Of a stretch of DNA of 64,000 bases, positions 18,450 to 26,047 are shown in pieces (positions within the stretch are counted from its first letter, which is position 1; each line of letters starts with the position of its first letter). The notes beneath the pieces were generated by a model. The model was not told the DNA's origin and did no database searches. It saw only the letters and a program-made list of their open reading frames with translations. The DNA comes from Vampirovibrio chlorellavorus (GTDB lineage: Bacteria; Cyanobacteriota; Vampirovibrionia; Vampirovibrionales; Vampirovibrionaceae), in assembly GCA_903866275.1 (NCBI GenBank), contig CAIPMU010000014.1, positions 1-64,000 of the forward strand. Direction: 5' to 3'. A program made the position numbers and the translations under genes.

Positions 18450-18530
18450 GAGGTTCTCCTTGCCCGTGGGCTTTGTTATTGGCGATTACGGTATTGAAAA
18501 TGGATCTGAAAGGGAAGGGTATCTTGGGTT

Positions 18531-18731
18531 CTAACTGATCTTTCCCACTTGATCTGCCCACGCAAAAAATGCTTTTTCGTCAATCAGTACGCGACGGCCA
18601 ATGCGCCGAATGACTTTTTTAAACCCATTTGTTTCTGCAAAAAATATGAGGTGCCGCAAGCCACTTACGGTGGGCCATGGATGAGGCCATTGGGTAACGG
18701 GAATCAGTCGGGTGTTACTTTCCGGTGTCAT
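18531..18731 (-). CDS. AlpA/excisionase-like small DNA-binding protein
   Basis: From the ATG at 18731, preceded by AGAGAGGATATCAA, the frame gives 66 residues. A longer reading from a TTG at 18770 is possible but has no ribosome site. The core (SGLRHLIFFAETNGFKKVIR, then RIGRRVLIDEKAFFAWADQ) has the pattern of AlpA/Xis-type helix-turn-helix proteins, in which a helix-turn-helix is followed by 'R-x-G-R-R-x-x-I-D-x-x-x-F'. Such proteins regulate integrase expression or direct excision. Its place about 0.7 kb from the integrase on the same strand fits that role. Confidence 0.75.
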   Translation of the reverse strand: MTPESNTRLIPVTQWPHPWPTVSGLRHLIFFAETNGFKKVIRRIGRRVLIDEKAFFAWADQVGKIS

Positions 18732-18797
18732 TTGATATCCTCTCTTGTTGTGAATTAACCTTAACAACAATAATGGTAATCTAATATTGCAAATAAA

Positions 18798-18834
18798 AAT
18801 AGGTAGTTTATTAGCACCTAATAAACTACCTATT
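18798..18834 (-). terminator. Perfect 16-bp inverted repeat, terminator of the integrase operon
   Basis: AATAGGTAGTTTATTA (18798-18813) is followed by a 5-base loop and its exact complement (18819-18834). On the minus strand the stem is followed by TTTTATTT. It lies 15 bases beyond the stop of the 188-residue gene, so it most simply ends the int operon transcript. Its location just upstream of the AlpA-like gene would also suit an operator or silencing site. Confidence 0.75.
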
Positions 18835-18848
18835 CTTGGGTTGTCTGT

Positions 18849-19415
18849 TTAAAGGCCTTTTAGCCTCATGTCATGCATTAAGTAGGGAGTATCTTTTCCA
18901 TTCAAGACGTTATTGCATGCTCTTTGGTAGTCGTCATCGCAATGTATTTTTTGACGCCAATCTTCAGTATTCTCTAAGTGCTTAAAAGGTGATTCATTAT
19001 ATTCTTTCCTTAAGCGTCCAGGCCATTGATCACAATGACCTTCAACGTTAGCTATAGTTAGCTTTGTGTCCTCAGCGACTTGTTTACAAGCTTTAATTTT
19101 CGAAAGCTCATATTTTTCCATGAGATAAACAACCATTCTTGCAACATCAAAGAAGATTTGTACTCGACCTGGCGTTCTTTGATGGGACTGGGTAAGTACA
19201 CTAATATCATTGTGTTTATCCAGCTTAATGGCTTTGTGGGAAAAATAAAGTAGAAATTCTTCAGGTATCATAGGAGAAGGCTCGACATAACGTGCTATTC
19301 GGCTGAAAATGAATTTAATGGCTTCTGGATCTCCATCATTTGCTCTAATACTTATTTCTTTAATTTCTGAGAAGCTGAGTATTTTATCCGGTTGGGGAAG
19401 GCCGCTATATGTCAT
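18849..19415 (-). CDS. Hypothetical protein coupled to the integrase, 188 aa
   Basis: A 188-residue mainly helical soluble protein with no recognised family. Its start overlaps the integrase stop by 4 bases (ATGA type), so it is translated with the integrase. The C-terminal third is charged and contains Cys, His and Trp residues (CDDDYQRACNNVL) but no clear zinc site. A stretch near residues 100-130 could form a weak helix-turn-helix. Coupling to int suggests a role in island integration or control. Confidence 0.6.
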   Translation of the reverse strand: MTYSGLPQPDKILSFSEIKEISIRANDGDPEAIKFIFSRIARYVEPSPMIPEEFLLYFSHKAIKLDKHNDISVLTQSHQRTPGRVQIFFDVARMVVYLMEKYELSKIKACKQVAEDTKLTIANVEGHCDQWPGRLRKEYNESPFKHLENTEDWRQKIHCDDDYQRACNNVLNGKDTPYLMHDMRLKGL

Positions 19416-20506
19416 GGATGCTTTTCCTTTTTGTATTCAAATTGTCGGGCATTCATTTTCTCCAAGACACTAACTGTATGCTGCTCACCAAGGTGGGCGT
19501 ACCGTTTTACCATTTGTAACTGCTTATGGCCAAGAACATCAGCTATTTCAAGTAGAGTGGCTCCCTCCATAGCAAGGTAACTAGCAGCTGTGTGGCGGAG
19601 ATCGTGAAAGCGAAAGTCTTCGATTTTGGCATCTTTGACCGCTTTTTCCCAATGTTTCCTTATCTCCATTGGCTTCTGGCCATCTTGACGAGGGAATAGA
19701 TAGGGTGTGTCGGTTCGTCTATTGCTTCTGAGTTGTTGAAGCTCTTCCCAGCCATGGCCAACAATGGGAATGGAGCGCCTTTCCCCATTCTTTGTTTTCT
19801 CAAGCCGGATCATTCGTTGTTGAAGGTCGATATTATCCCACTTCAGGTTTAAAAGTTCGCTCCAACGCGCTCCAGTTGATAAGGCAAGCACGACAAGCGG
19901 GTATAGAAAAGGGTGGATATCCTTTTTTTGGCATTGTGTGAGAAGGTCTTGTCTTTCCTCATTGGTCAGGAATCGGACTCGGCCTCTTGGCTCGATGGGC
20001 TTTCTCACTTTCAGCACAGGGTTTTCATCCATCCAGGCCCATTCTTTAACAGCATAGGAGACGGCGACCGACAAAGAACTGAGGTATCGTACCACTGTGG
20101 CAGGGCTTCTCAGCTTTTCCTTGGTTTTTGCTTTTTCAGATTTCTCCGTGAGGAGTTTATCTCGATACTCGGCTATTAAGGTTGGTCGAAGGTCATAGAG
20201 CTTGTAATATCCAAGATTTGCTTTCCACCACTCCAAGTGAAGCTTAATGTCGGCTTTTCCGGTACTTCTTTGGGGTAGAACATCAGAAATATAACGCTCT
20301 ATAAGGTCAGAGACGGTCTTTTTCTTTGACTGGCTTGTGCCGGAATGCTTGCCCTCCCGCATGGCTGCTTCTGTTTTCTGCATCCAGAGCTTGGCATCGG
20401 TCTTGCGTTCAAAGGTAGCAGTGGCAGGAGGATGACCTTTAATGCGAACTTCTACCGTATAGCGGGTTTGCCCAGCACTGTTTTTGCGTTCCTTAATGCG
20501 AGCCAT
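19412..20506 (-). CDS. int: Tyrosine recombinase / phage-type integrase
   Basis: The 364-residue protein has an N-terminal arm-binding domain, a core-binding helical domain (about 60-165), and a catalytic domain. Catalytic residues are visible: Arg in TGARWSE (near 212), H-x-x-R in FHDLRHTAAS (near 300), His in LGHKQ (near 325) and the nucleophile Tyr in VKRYAHLG (near 335). I choose ATG 20506 (MARIKERKN) over an in-frame ATG at 20557 because the extra 17 residues are unlike family N-termini and come from a repetitive stretch. It sits directly beside the tRNA-Thr attachment site and should integrate and excise the island. Confidence 0.95.
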   Translation of the reverse strand: MARIKERKNSAGQTRYTVEVRIKGHPPATATFERKTDAKLWMQKTEAAMREGKHSGTSQSKKKTVSDLIERYISDVLPQRSTGKADIKLHLEWWKANLGYYKLYDLRPTLIAEYRDKLLTEKSEKAKTKEKLRSPATVVRYLSSLSVAVSYAVKEWAWMDENPVLKVRKPIEPRGRVRFLTNEERQDLLTQCQKKDIHPFLYPLVVLALSTGARWSELLNLKWDNIDLQQRMIRLEKTKNGERRSIPIVGHGWEELQQLRSNRRTDTPYLFPRQDGQKPMEIRKHWEKAVKDAKIEDFRFHDLRHTAASYLAMEGATLLEIADVLGHKQLQMVKRYAHLGEQHTVSVLEKMNARQFEYKKEKHP

Positions 20507-20529
20507 TATGCATCTATCCTCTTGAGTCG

Positions 20530-20556
20530 TGTCCCATTCTTGTCCCATTTGTCCCA
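20530..20556 (+). repeat. Three direct TGTCCCA(TT) repeats upstream of int
   Basis: TGTCCCATT occurs at 20530-20538 and 20541-20549, and TGTCCCA again at 20550-20556. They lie between the integrase start and the tRNA fragment, where arm-type integrase sites are often found. A fourth TGTCCCATT occurs at 20843-20851, inside the next gene. The role as integrase binding sites is a guess from position and repetition. Confidence 0.5.
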
Positions 20557-20666
20557 CAAAAATGAGGATAAGTCACGAGCCTCTTGGATATGTATAATGG
20601 CTAAAAGCTTTGCTGGTTCTTATCCTTAAATATCCTTCTGTTTCCTGCTGAGTCTATTATTACAGA

Positions 20667-20711
20667 TTCGTAAACTGTAGGTCGCCGGTTCGATTCCGGC
20701 CATCGGCTCCA
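20667..20711 (+). other. Attachment site: 3' fragment of tRNA-Thr(CGT)
   Basis: The segment starts in the anticodon loop TTCGTAA (20667-20673, anticodon CGT at 20669-20671). It continues with the 3' anticodon stem ACTGT, a perfect T arm (GCCGG-TTCGATT-CCGGC), the acceptor strand CATCGGC, a discriminator T and CCA (20709-20711). The 5' half is absent: no GCCGATG acceptor strand or D arm lies upstream. The 5' anticodon stem strand here (ACAGA) mismatches at the loop end, as expected where element DNA replaces tRNA DNA. This is the att remnant left when the island integrated into the tRNA 3' half; the intact gene should be at the other end of the island, left of the window. Confidence 0.85.
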
Positions 20712-20722
20712 GTATTTTGAAA

Positions 20723-20757
20723 GGTTTCAGCGATTCAGCTGGAACCTCATTTTTTAT
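20723..20757 (+). terminator. Rho-independent terminator of the original tRNA-Thr gene
   Basis: GGTTTCAGC (20723-20731) pairs with GCTGGAACC (20738-20746) around a 6-base loop, followed by TCATTTTTTATT. It lies 11 bases after the tRNA CCA end. A tRNA terminator in this place indicates that the sequence to the right is the chromosome originally downstream of tRNA-Thr. Confidence 0.75.
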
Positions 20758-20824
20758 TAAGTATATAAGTGGTTTAGCAAGTTGGTTGATATACTTCAAA
20801 TCGATTTAGCATAGAGAGAGTGCT

Positions 20825-21799
20825 TTGCCAGTGTTAACTATTTGTCCCATTTCGGGAGATCAAACGAATGAAAAATCGACAGATGGGGATTATAGGGATA
20901 TAGCCTGTCCAAGTTGCGGTGAGTATAAGATTTCTGGCTCCTTAGCGGTATCCTTGCCAATGGACAGCAACATTAACACACGGGAGCGGGCGATTCTTAG
21001 CCATTACATCAGGCAGAAAAATGAAGCAAAGGAACACCCCTTTTTCAGGGGAAATTTAATTGACCGGATTATTCAAGAGCACGCACTTCCTGAACTGCCA
21101 GAGCAAATTGATAATTTGGTTCTTTATTTAGGACGAAATACTAATATTGGACAAACTGCGCCTTTTCATATTTCTGCATTGAAAGCGGTGGCTGGAGCTT
21201 TAGATGATAGGAATATATCATTTGTTTGTAGTTGTCTTTTTGAGCAAAACTATTTAGTAACAGGCCATAAGCATCTAATTTTCACTAATGGTCAGGCAGC
21301 TTTAGGTCTTCATATGAAAGGTTGGCAGAGGTACTATGAATTGGAGAAAGGTAAGGTTGACCATCGCTTAGCCTTTATGGCGATGCCTTTCAGGAATGAC
21401 CGATTGGATGAAATTTATTTGAAATGGTTTAAACCTGCTTGTAGAGCGGTAGGGTTTGAGCTTCGGCGAGTCGATGAAAGACCAGAAGCAGGAATTATCA
21501 ATAACAAAATGTTGGTTGATATTCGTAAATCCCGTTTTGTTATTGCAGAACTCACAACAGAAAATAGAGGGGTATATTGGGAGGCAGGTTTTGCTGAAGG
21601 AATGAATAGGCCAGTTATTTATACTTGTGATGAGGAGTATAAGAAGAATAACCCTCTCCACTTTGATATACAGCAGCATCATACTGTATTTTGGGAAGAT
21701 ACTAATATGTTAGATGCTGCTAAAAGGCTGGTCGTTACTATACAGGCAACAATTCCTGAAGCGAAGTCGATAGATGTCGATGAAATAGTCTGGGATTAG
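20825..21799 (+). CDS. Protein with N-terminal Cys cluster and deoxyribosyltransferase/TIR-like C-terminal domain
   Basis: The 324-residue frame starts with TTG after GAGAGAG; the start is kept because it includes two Cys groups (CPIS and CPSCGEYKIS) that may bind zinc. A helical middle follows. From about residue 183 the C-terminal half reads FMAMPFRNDRLDEIY, then SRFVIAELTTENRGVYWEAG and RPVIYTC. This pattern (AMPF, I-A-D/E-L-T-x-x-N-x-x-V-Y-x-E-x-G) marks nucleoside 2-deoxyribosyltransferase-like and TIR-like Rossmann folds, with the Glu of YWEAG at the catalytic position. Stand-alone proteins of this design are often linked to phage defence or signalling, which is inference here. It is the first gene outside the island edge. 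Confidence 0.75.
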   Translation: MPVLTICPISGDQTNEKSTDGDYRDIACPSCGEYKISGSLAVSLPMDSNINTRERAILSHYIRQKNEAKEHPFFRGNLIDRIIQEHALPELPEQIDNLVLYLGRNTNIGQTAPFHISALKAVAGALDDRNISFVCSCLFEQNYLVTGHKHLIFTNGQAALGLHMKGWQRYYELEKGKVDHRLAFMAMPFRNDRLDEIYLKWFKPACRAVGFELRRVDERPEAGIINNKMLVDIRKSRFVIAELTTENRGVYWEAGFAEGMNRPVIYTCDEEYKKNNPLHFDIQQHHTVFWEDTNMLDAAKRLVVTIQATIPEAKSIDVDEIVWD

Positions 21800-21822
21800 T
21801 AAGTTTGACTATCTGCGTATGC

Positions 21823-23415
21823 CTAGCTGGTTACCCGATAAGCCGCAGCCTGCCCGGATTTAACACATTCATTGAGGGCGATGCCGTGGAGGTGGTTGCC
21901 GCAGAGATGAATGCGGGGGTGCTGGCTGGCTAGTGCATTTTCGGCGGTGGCGATGCGGGCTTTATGGCCAAAGGTATACTGGGGGATGGCTTTTTCGTAC
22001 TTCAGGATCTTGCAGAAGGTGGGTTGTAAAGCCTGCGGGGCGTTGAACAGATGTTGTAATTCTTCAAGCACCAGTTGCTGAATGGCTTCGGGGGGCTGGT
22101 TGAAAATCTCGGGGTGGTGGGCACCGCCTGCAAAGCAACTGAGCAATACTTGCCCACTCGGGGCGCGCTCCGGGAATAAGCTGCTGGCCCAGATGACGCC
22201 CAGCAAGGGGCGTTTTTCCCGCTGGGGAATCAGGCAGCCAAAGCCGTCCAGCGGATGGGGCAGGGCCGTCTGGGGCAAGCCCACATGTGTCACGGTCAGG
22301 CTGTTGTAGGGAATCTCGCCCAGTGCCTGACTGGCGACAGGGCACAAGGCGGCCAGTAATGGGCTGGCCACATGGGCGGGGGTGGCCAGAATCACGTGGG
22401 ACGCGCAAAATGTTTCGCCCGTTTGCGTGGTAATGGTGTAGCCGGGCGTGTTTGCACTGGGGGCTATGGGTTCTTTGCCGGTCGACTCTTTATCTGCAAG
22501 ATCGTCTGTCGTGGGTGGTTTGGTTTGGGGCGGGTAGTCCAGTGGGGTGGCGCTGATGGCACTCACGGTGCGGCCGTATAAAATTTGTTCTGCCGGAATG
22601 GCCATGGCCAGCGCCTGAGGCAATGCCCCTAAGCCTTGCGCGAAGCTGAGGAGTGTCATGGGGGGGCGCGTGGGTTGACCGCTTTCTCGTCGGGCTTGAT
22701 GGGCTTTTTTCTGGGCTTGTCTGGCCCCTTGGAGTAGACTGCCACCGGCTTGCTCCCACTCCCACAGTTTGGGGAATACCGCAGGTAAGCTCAATTTGGT
22801 GACATCTCCCGCATAAATGCCACTGATGAATGGATCCACCAGATGATTCAACACCTCTTTGCCCAGCCGCTGCGAGACAAAGTCTGCCACGCTGATGTCC
22901 TCAGTCTGTGTGCGGGGTTGAAAGGGCTCCAGCAAGACACGCAACTTGCCCGCCAGCGATAACACCGGCGTAGTGAGTGCCTCCGGCGGTTTTCCTGGCA
23001 ACGCGGTCAGTTGTCCGTGTAGATAGAGATACCTTTTATTGGCCTTGGGGCTGGCGGGTTGTGGGCTTAATTCTAGCTGGTGCGCCAATTCTAGCAATTC
23101 TTTGGCCGTGCTGGGGAAGGTATTCGGCCCGGCCTCCATCTGGAAGCAGCCTTCTTCCGTGCTTCCCTCCCGAATGCTTTGAATCAGTCCGCCCGGCGTC
23201 TGCCCCGCTTCCACTACCAGTACCTTCCGCCCGGCCTGATGCAGCGTGTAAGCTGCCGTCAAACCGCTAATCCCTGCCCCGATGACAATGGCGTCCCATT
23301 GCGGGGGACTGGCGTTATTGGGTGTCTGGGTGTCTTCTGGGTTGGGCATGGGTGGTGCGCTTATCTTCAACGATTGAGGGGAGCATAAACCTTCGCGGGC
23401 TGGCCTTCGGGCCAT
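21823..23415 (-). CDS. hemY: Protoporphyrinogen oxidase, HemY/PPOX type
   Basis: The FAD enzyme oxidises (copro/proto)porphyrinogen to the porphyrin. The dinucleotide-binding site DAIVIGAGISGLTAAYTL is followed by VVEAGQTPGGLIQS and MEAGPNTFPS, all classic for the amine-oxidase-like PPOX family, and the protein ends CGNHLHGIALNECVKSGQAA. The 530-residue length is somewhat long; a Pro/Ser-rich insert near residue 300 (linker with GKEPIAPSANTPG) explains part of it. Neither ATG 23415 nor ATG 23349 has a clear ribosome site; the FAD motif begins after both. It is the last gene of the heme operon, 41 bases after hemH. Confidence 0.93.
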   Translation of the reverse strand: MARRPAREGLCSPQSLKISAPPMPNPEDTQTPNNASPPQWDAIVIGAGISGLTAAYTLHQAGRKVLVVEAGQTPGGLIQSIREGSTEEGCFQMEAGPNTFPSTAKELLELAHQLELSPQPASPKANKRYLYLHGQLTALPGKPPEALTTPVLSLAGKLRVLLEPFQPRTQTEDISVADFVSQRLGKEVLNHLVDPFISGIYAGDVTKLSLPAVFPKLWEWEQAGGSLLQGARQAQKKAHQARRESGQPTRPPMTLLSFAQGLGALPQALAMAIPAEQILYGRTVSAISATPLDYPPQTKPPTTDDLADKESTGKEPIAPSANTPGYTITTQTGETFCASHVILATPAHVASPLLAALCPVASQALGEIPYNSLTVTHVGLPQTALPHPLDGFGCLIPQREKRPLLGVIWASSLFPERAPSGQVLLSCFAGGAHHPEIFNQPPEAIQQLVLEELQHLFNAPQALQPTFCKILKYEKAIPQYTFGHKARIATAENALASQHPRIHLCGNHLHGIALNECVKSGQAAAYRVTS

Positions 23416-23456
23416 GGCCGACCGTGGGGTTTAGCTATTGGTATGGCGCGGGGCTG

Positions 23457-24509
23457 CTATTGGGCCGAAGCGCTCAACAGCTCTGGGAAGCTGGGAAATA
23501 GTGCCGTGTTGGGCTGCATTTTTTCCAGCGCCGTCACCGTGAGATCGGCCAGGGAGCGGATGAACGTGGGGTGCATATTCAGCGACGGGGCCCGGTAGCA
23601 ATGCTCAATCCCCAGCTCATGGGCCAGTGTGATGTACTCATTGTCGATCTCGACCAGTGTCTCCACGTGATCCGACACAAAGCTGATGGCCACCAGCAGC
23701 AGGTTATCTTGCCGAATGCCCGAGTAGTAATGCAAAATCCCGTCCACCGAAGGGCCGAGCCAGGCCTTGCGTCCCACTTTGCTCTGAAAAGACAGCTCCC
23801 ACGGGTTCTTGGGGAAGTATTTCTCCGCGATGGCCTTGGCGCACTCGTAAATTTGCTCCGGGTAGGGGTCTTGGGTGCGTTTCACGTGCTCTACCGGCAA
23901 GCTGTGCGCGCTGAATACAATCTGCACGTCCTCTTGCGGGCAAGTCCACGGGTTTTCCGCCAGCCCTCGGGCAATCATCTCGCCCATCGCTTGCAGGTAA
24001 ACTGGGTTGTCCGCGTACGGGGGCACCACCGCCATGCTGTTGAACTGCACGTTCTTTTCGGCCATCACCCGCTTCAGCTCATTCAGGCTGCTCCCTGTGG
24101 AGGTATAGGAGAAGTGCGGGTACAGCGGCATGACCACTACCCGTTCAATGCCGTCTTGCACCATCTGATGCAGCGCTTCGGCGGTAAATGGCTTCCAGTA
24201 GCGCATGGCGATATACACGCCTGCAATCTCGTGGCCGCGCTGGGCCAGTTCCGTTTTCAGCAGCTCGCCCTGTGCTTGGGTGAACTTGAGAATGGGGGAG
24301 GCCCCGCCCATCATCTTGTAGTTTTCCTGGGCCTCATGCTCGCGGTTGCTGGCGATATAGTAGGCCAGCGGCTTCTGAAACAGCCAGGAGAGGGGCAGGC
24401 GAATAATGTCCGGGTCGGAGAACAGGTTGTAAAGGAAGGGTTTGACGCTTTCCAGGCAATCCGGCCCACCCAGGTTTAAAAATAAAATGCCGGTTTTGGG
24501 AGAACTCAT
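23457..24509 (-). CDS. hemH: Ferrochelatase
   Basis: The 350-residue enzyme inserts ferrous iron into protoporphyrin IX, the last step to heme. Family marks include GILFLNLGGPDCLESVKPFL at the N-terminus, YWKPFTAEAL, MPLYPHFSYTSTGSS and FSAHSLPVEHV (with the catalytic-site His), then SKVGRKAWLGPS and ISFVSDHVETLVEID. The length is standard. AAGGAG lies about 11 bases before the ATG at 24509. It is in one minus-strand run with hemE, hemN and the hemY-type oxidase. Confidence 0.97.
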   Translation of the reverse strand: MSSPKTGILFLNLGGPDCLESVKPFLYNLFSDPDIIRLPLSWLFQKPLAYYIASNREHEAQENYKMMGGASPILKFTQAQGELLKTELAQRGHEIAGVYIAMRYWKPFTAEALHQMVQDGIERVVVMPLYPHFSYTSTGSSLNELKRVMAEKNVQFNSMAVVPPYADNPVYLQAMGEMIARGLAENPWTCPQEDVQIVFSAHSLPVEHVKRTQDPYPEQIYECAKAIAEKYFPKNPWELSFQSKVGRKAWLGPSVDGILHYYSGIRQDNLLLVAISFVSDHVETLVEIDNEYITLAHELGIEHCYRAPSLNMHPTFIRSLADLTVTALEKMQPNTALFPSFPELLSASAQ

Positions 24510-24592
24510 CTGGGGTGCGCTCCTTACGGGGGTTAAGGGAAGGGAAAATCCGCACTGATTAGATTGAAAAAGTGAAAATTAGATGTGTGGAT

Positions 24593-25993
24593 TTAAACGG
24601 TTTTGGAGAACGTGGGCTTGGTGGTGCTCATCTGCGGCAGATAGGCATCAAACGGCATGGCCACGTTGCGGCTGAACAGTCGGCCCAGCGGGGTCACTTG
24701 TAAACCGGTGGCGGAGAGAATGACCAGCCCATCTTCAATCATGCCGGTCAACTGCGCCAGTGAATCTGCGAAATGTGAGTTGAAGTCGATGCCGAACTGC
24801 TGGTTCAACTGGGCGAAATCCAGTTGGCCCTGACAGAGGATGTTCATAATCACCCGCTGGCGCAGGCGATCTTCCTCGCTGAGGATGTATCCCCGCATGG
24901 TGGGCAGCTGGCCCGCGTCAATGGCCTCATAATACTGCGGTAGCTTGCGCTGGTTCTGGGCAAACTGCCCCTGAAACCCGCTGATGGCGCTGACCCCAAA
25001 GCCATACAGATCGCTGGGCAAGACCTTGCCTTGTTGAACCGTATACCCCATAAAGTTGCGGTGCAGATTGCCGTTTTTCAGGGCCTGGCTTAACTCATCA
25101 TGCGGACGGGCAAAGTGATCCATGCCAATGTACAGATAACCGGCATCAGTCAGCAGATCCAGCGCGGTTTGCAGGATGCGGAACTTGGTCTCGGTTTCGG
25201 GCATGGCCGCTTCCGGGATTTGATTCTGGTGTGGGCTGAGCCACGGCACATGCGCGTAGCTGTAGAGGGCAATGCGATCCGGGTTGAGCGCGATGACTTC
25301 GTTGACCGTCTGGGTGAAGCTCTCCACCGTTTGATAAGGCAGCCCGTAGATCAGATCGAAGTTCAGGCCTTCAAAGCCCAGGTCGCGAATCTGTTCCACC
25401 ATGCGGGTGGTCATATCCAGCGGCTGCACCCGGTGAATGGTCTCTTGTACTAAGGGGTTAAAATCCTGCACGCCCAAGCTGATGCGGTTAAAGCCCAAAT
25501 CCTTGAGAAGCGAGATTTGCCCACGGGTGGTCACGCGGGGATCCACTTCGATGGCCACTTCGGCCTCGGGGGCCAACTTGAAAAATTTCGTCTGGTACTC
25601 AAACAGCCGGGTCATCTGTTCTTCGCTGAGGTAGGTGGGTGTGCCACCGCCCCAATGGAACTGCACCACAGGGCGCCGGGTATCGACCAGATCGGCCACT
25701 TGCTCAATTTCCCGGAAGAGATAGCCCAGATACTTTTCCGCGTGCTCCCGTTGCTGGGTGATCACCACGTTACAGCCGCAAAATAGGCACCGTTGCTCGC
25801 AAAAGGGCAGGTGCGCGTACAGCGAGAGCGGATGGGGGTTGGGGTTCGCTCGGTCGTTGGTTTCTCGAATGGTGCGCTCGTGCGTGGGCGCATCATAGCT
25901 GTCCTGCCAGATGGGCGCGGTGGGGTAGCTGGTATACCGGGGGCCAGCGGTGTTGTACTTGTGCAGCAAGGTTTGGGTGGCAGATGCTTCCAT
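24593..25993 (-). CDS. hemN: Oxygen-independent coproporphyrinogen III oxidase (radical SAM)
   Basis: The 466-residue enzyme converts coproporphyrinogen III to protoporphyrinogen IX without oxygen. The radical-SAM cluster motif is CEQRCLFCGC near residues 64-73, with the extra Cys typical of HemN. It is preceded by the HemN N-terminal segment (LLHKYNTAGPRYTSYPTAP) and followed by HWGGGTPTYLS and GVQDFNPLVQ. The length fits true HemN rather than the shorter HemW. GGAAGG precedes the ATG at 25993. The operon thus pairs an anaerobic decarboxylase with a flavin oxidase. Confidence 0.97.
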   Translation of the reverse strand: MEASATQTLLHKYNTAGPRYTSYPTAPIWQDSYDAPTHERTIRETNDRANPNPHPLSLYAHLPFCEQRCLFCGCNVVITQQREHAEKYLGYLFREIEQVADLVDTRRPVVQFHWGGGTPTYLSEEQMTRLFEYQTKFFKLAPEAEVAIEVDPRVTTRGQISLLKDLGFNRISLGVQDFNPLVQETIHRVQPLDMTTRMVEQIRDLGFEGLNFDLIYGLPYQTVESFTQTVNEVIALNPDRIALYSYAHVPWLSPHQNQIPEAAMPETETKFRILQTALDLLTDAGYLYIGMDHFARPHDELSQALKNGNLHRNFMGYTVQQGKVLPSDLYGFGVSAISGFQGQFAQNQRKLPQYYEAIDAGQLPTMRGYILSEEDRLRQRVIMNILCQGQLDFAQLNQQFGIDFNSHFADSLAQLTGMIEDGLVILSATGLQVTPLGRLFSRNVAMPFDAYLPQMSTTKPTFSKTV

Positions 25994-26047
25994 GTCGGGA
26001 AAGCCTTCCGGTGGTTGGGTTGAGGGAAATTGGTGGGTGTCTGAAGT

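Noticed and set aside
20637-20711. A complete tRNA-Thr gene at the integrase border
   Set aside because: Only the part from the anticodon loop to CCA is present; no acceptor GCCGATG strand or D arm lies upstream, so it is an att fragment.
23571-24479. Plus-strand open frame of 302 codons over hemH
   Set aside because: Antisense to a well-conserved ferrochelatase and rich in His/Arg/Val typical of reverse-frame artefacts.
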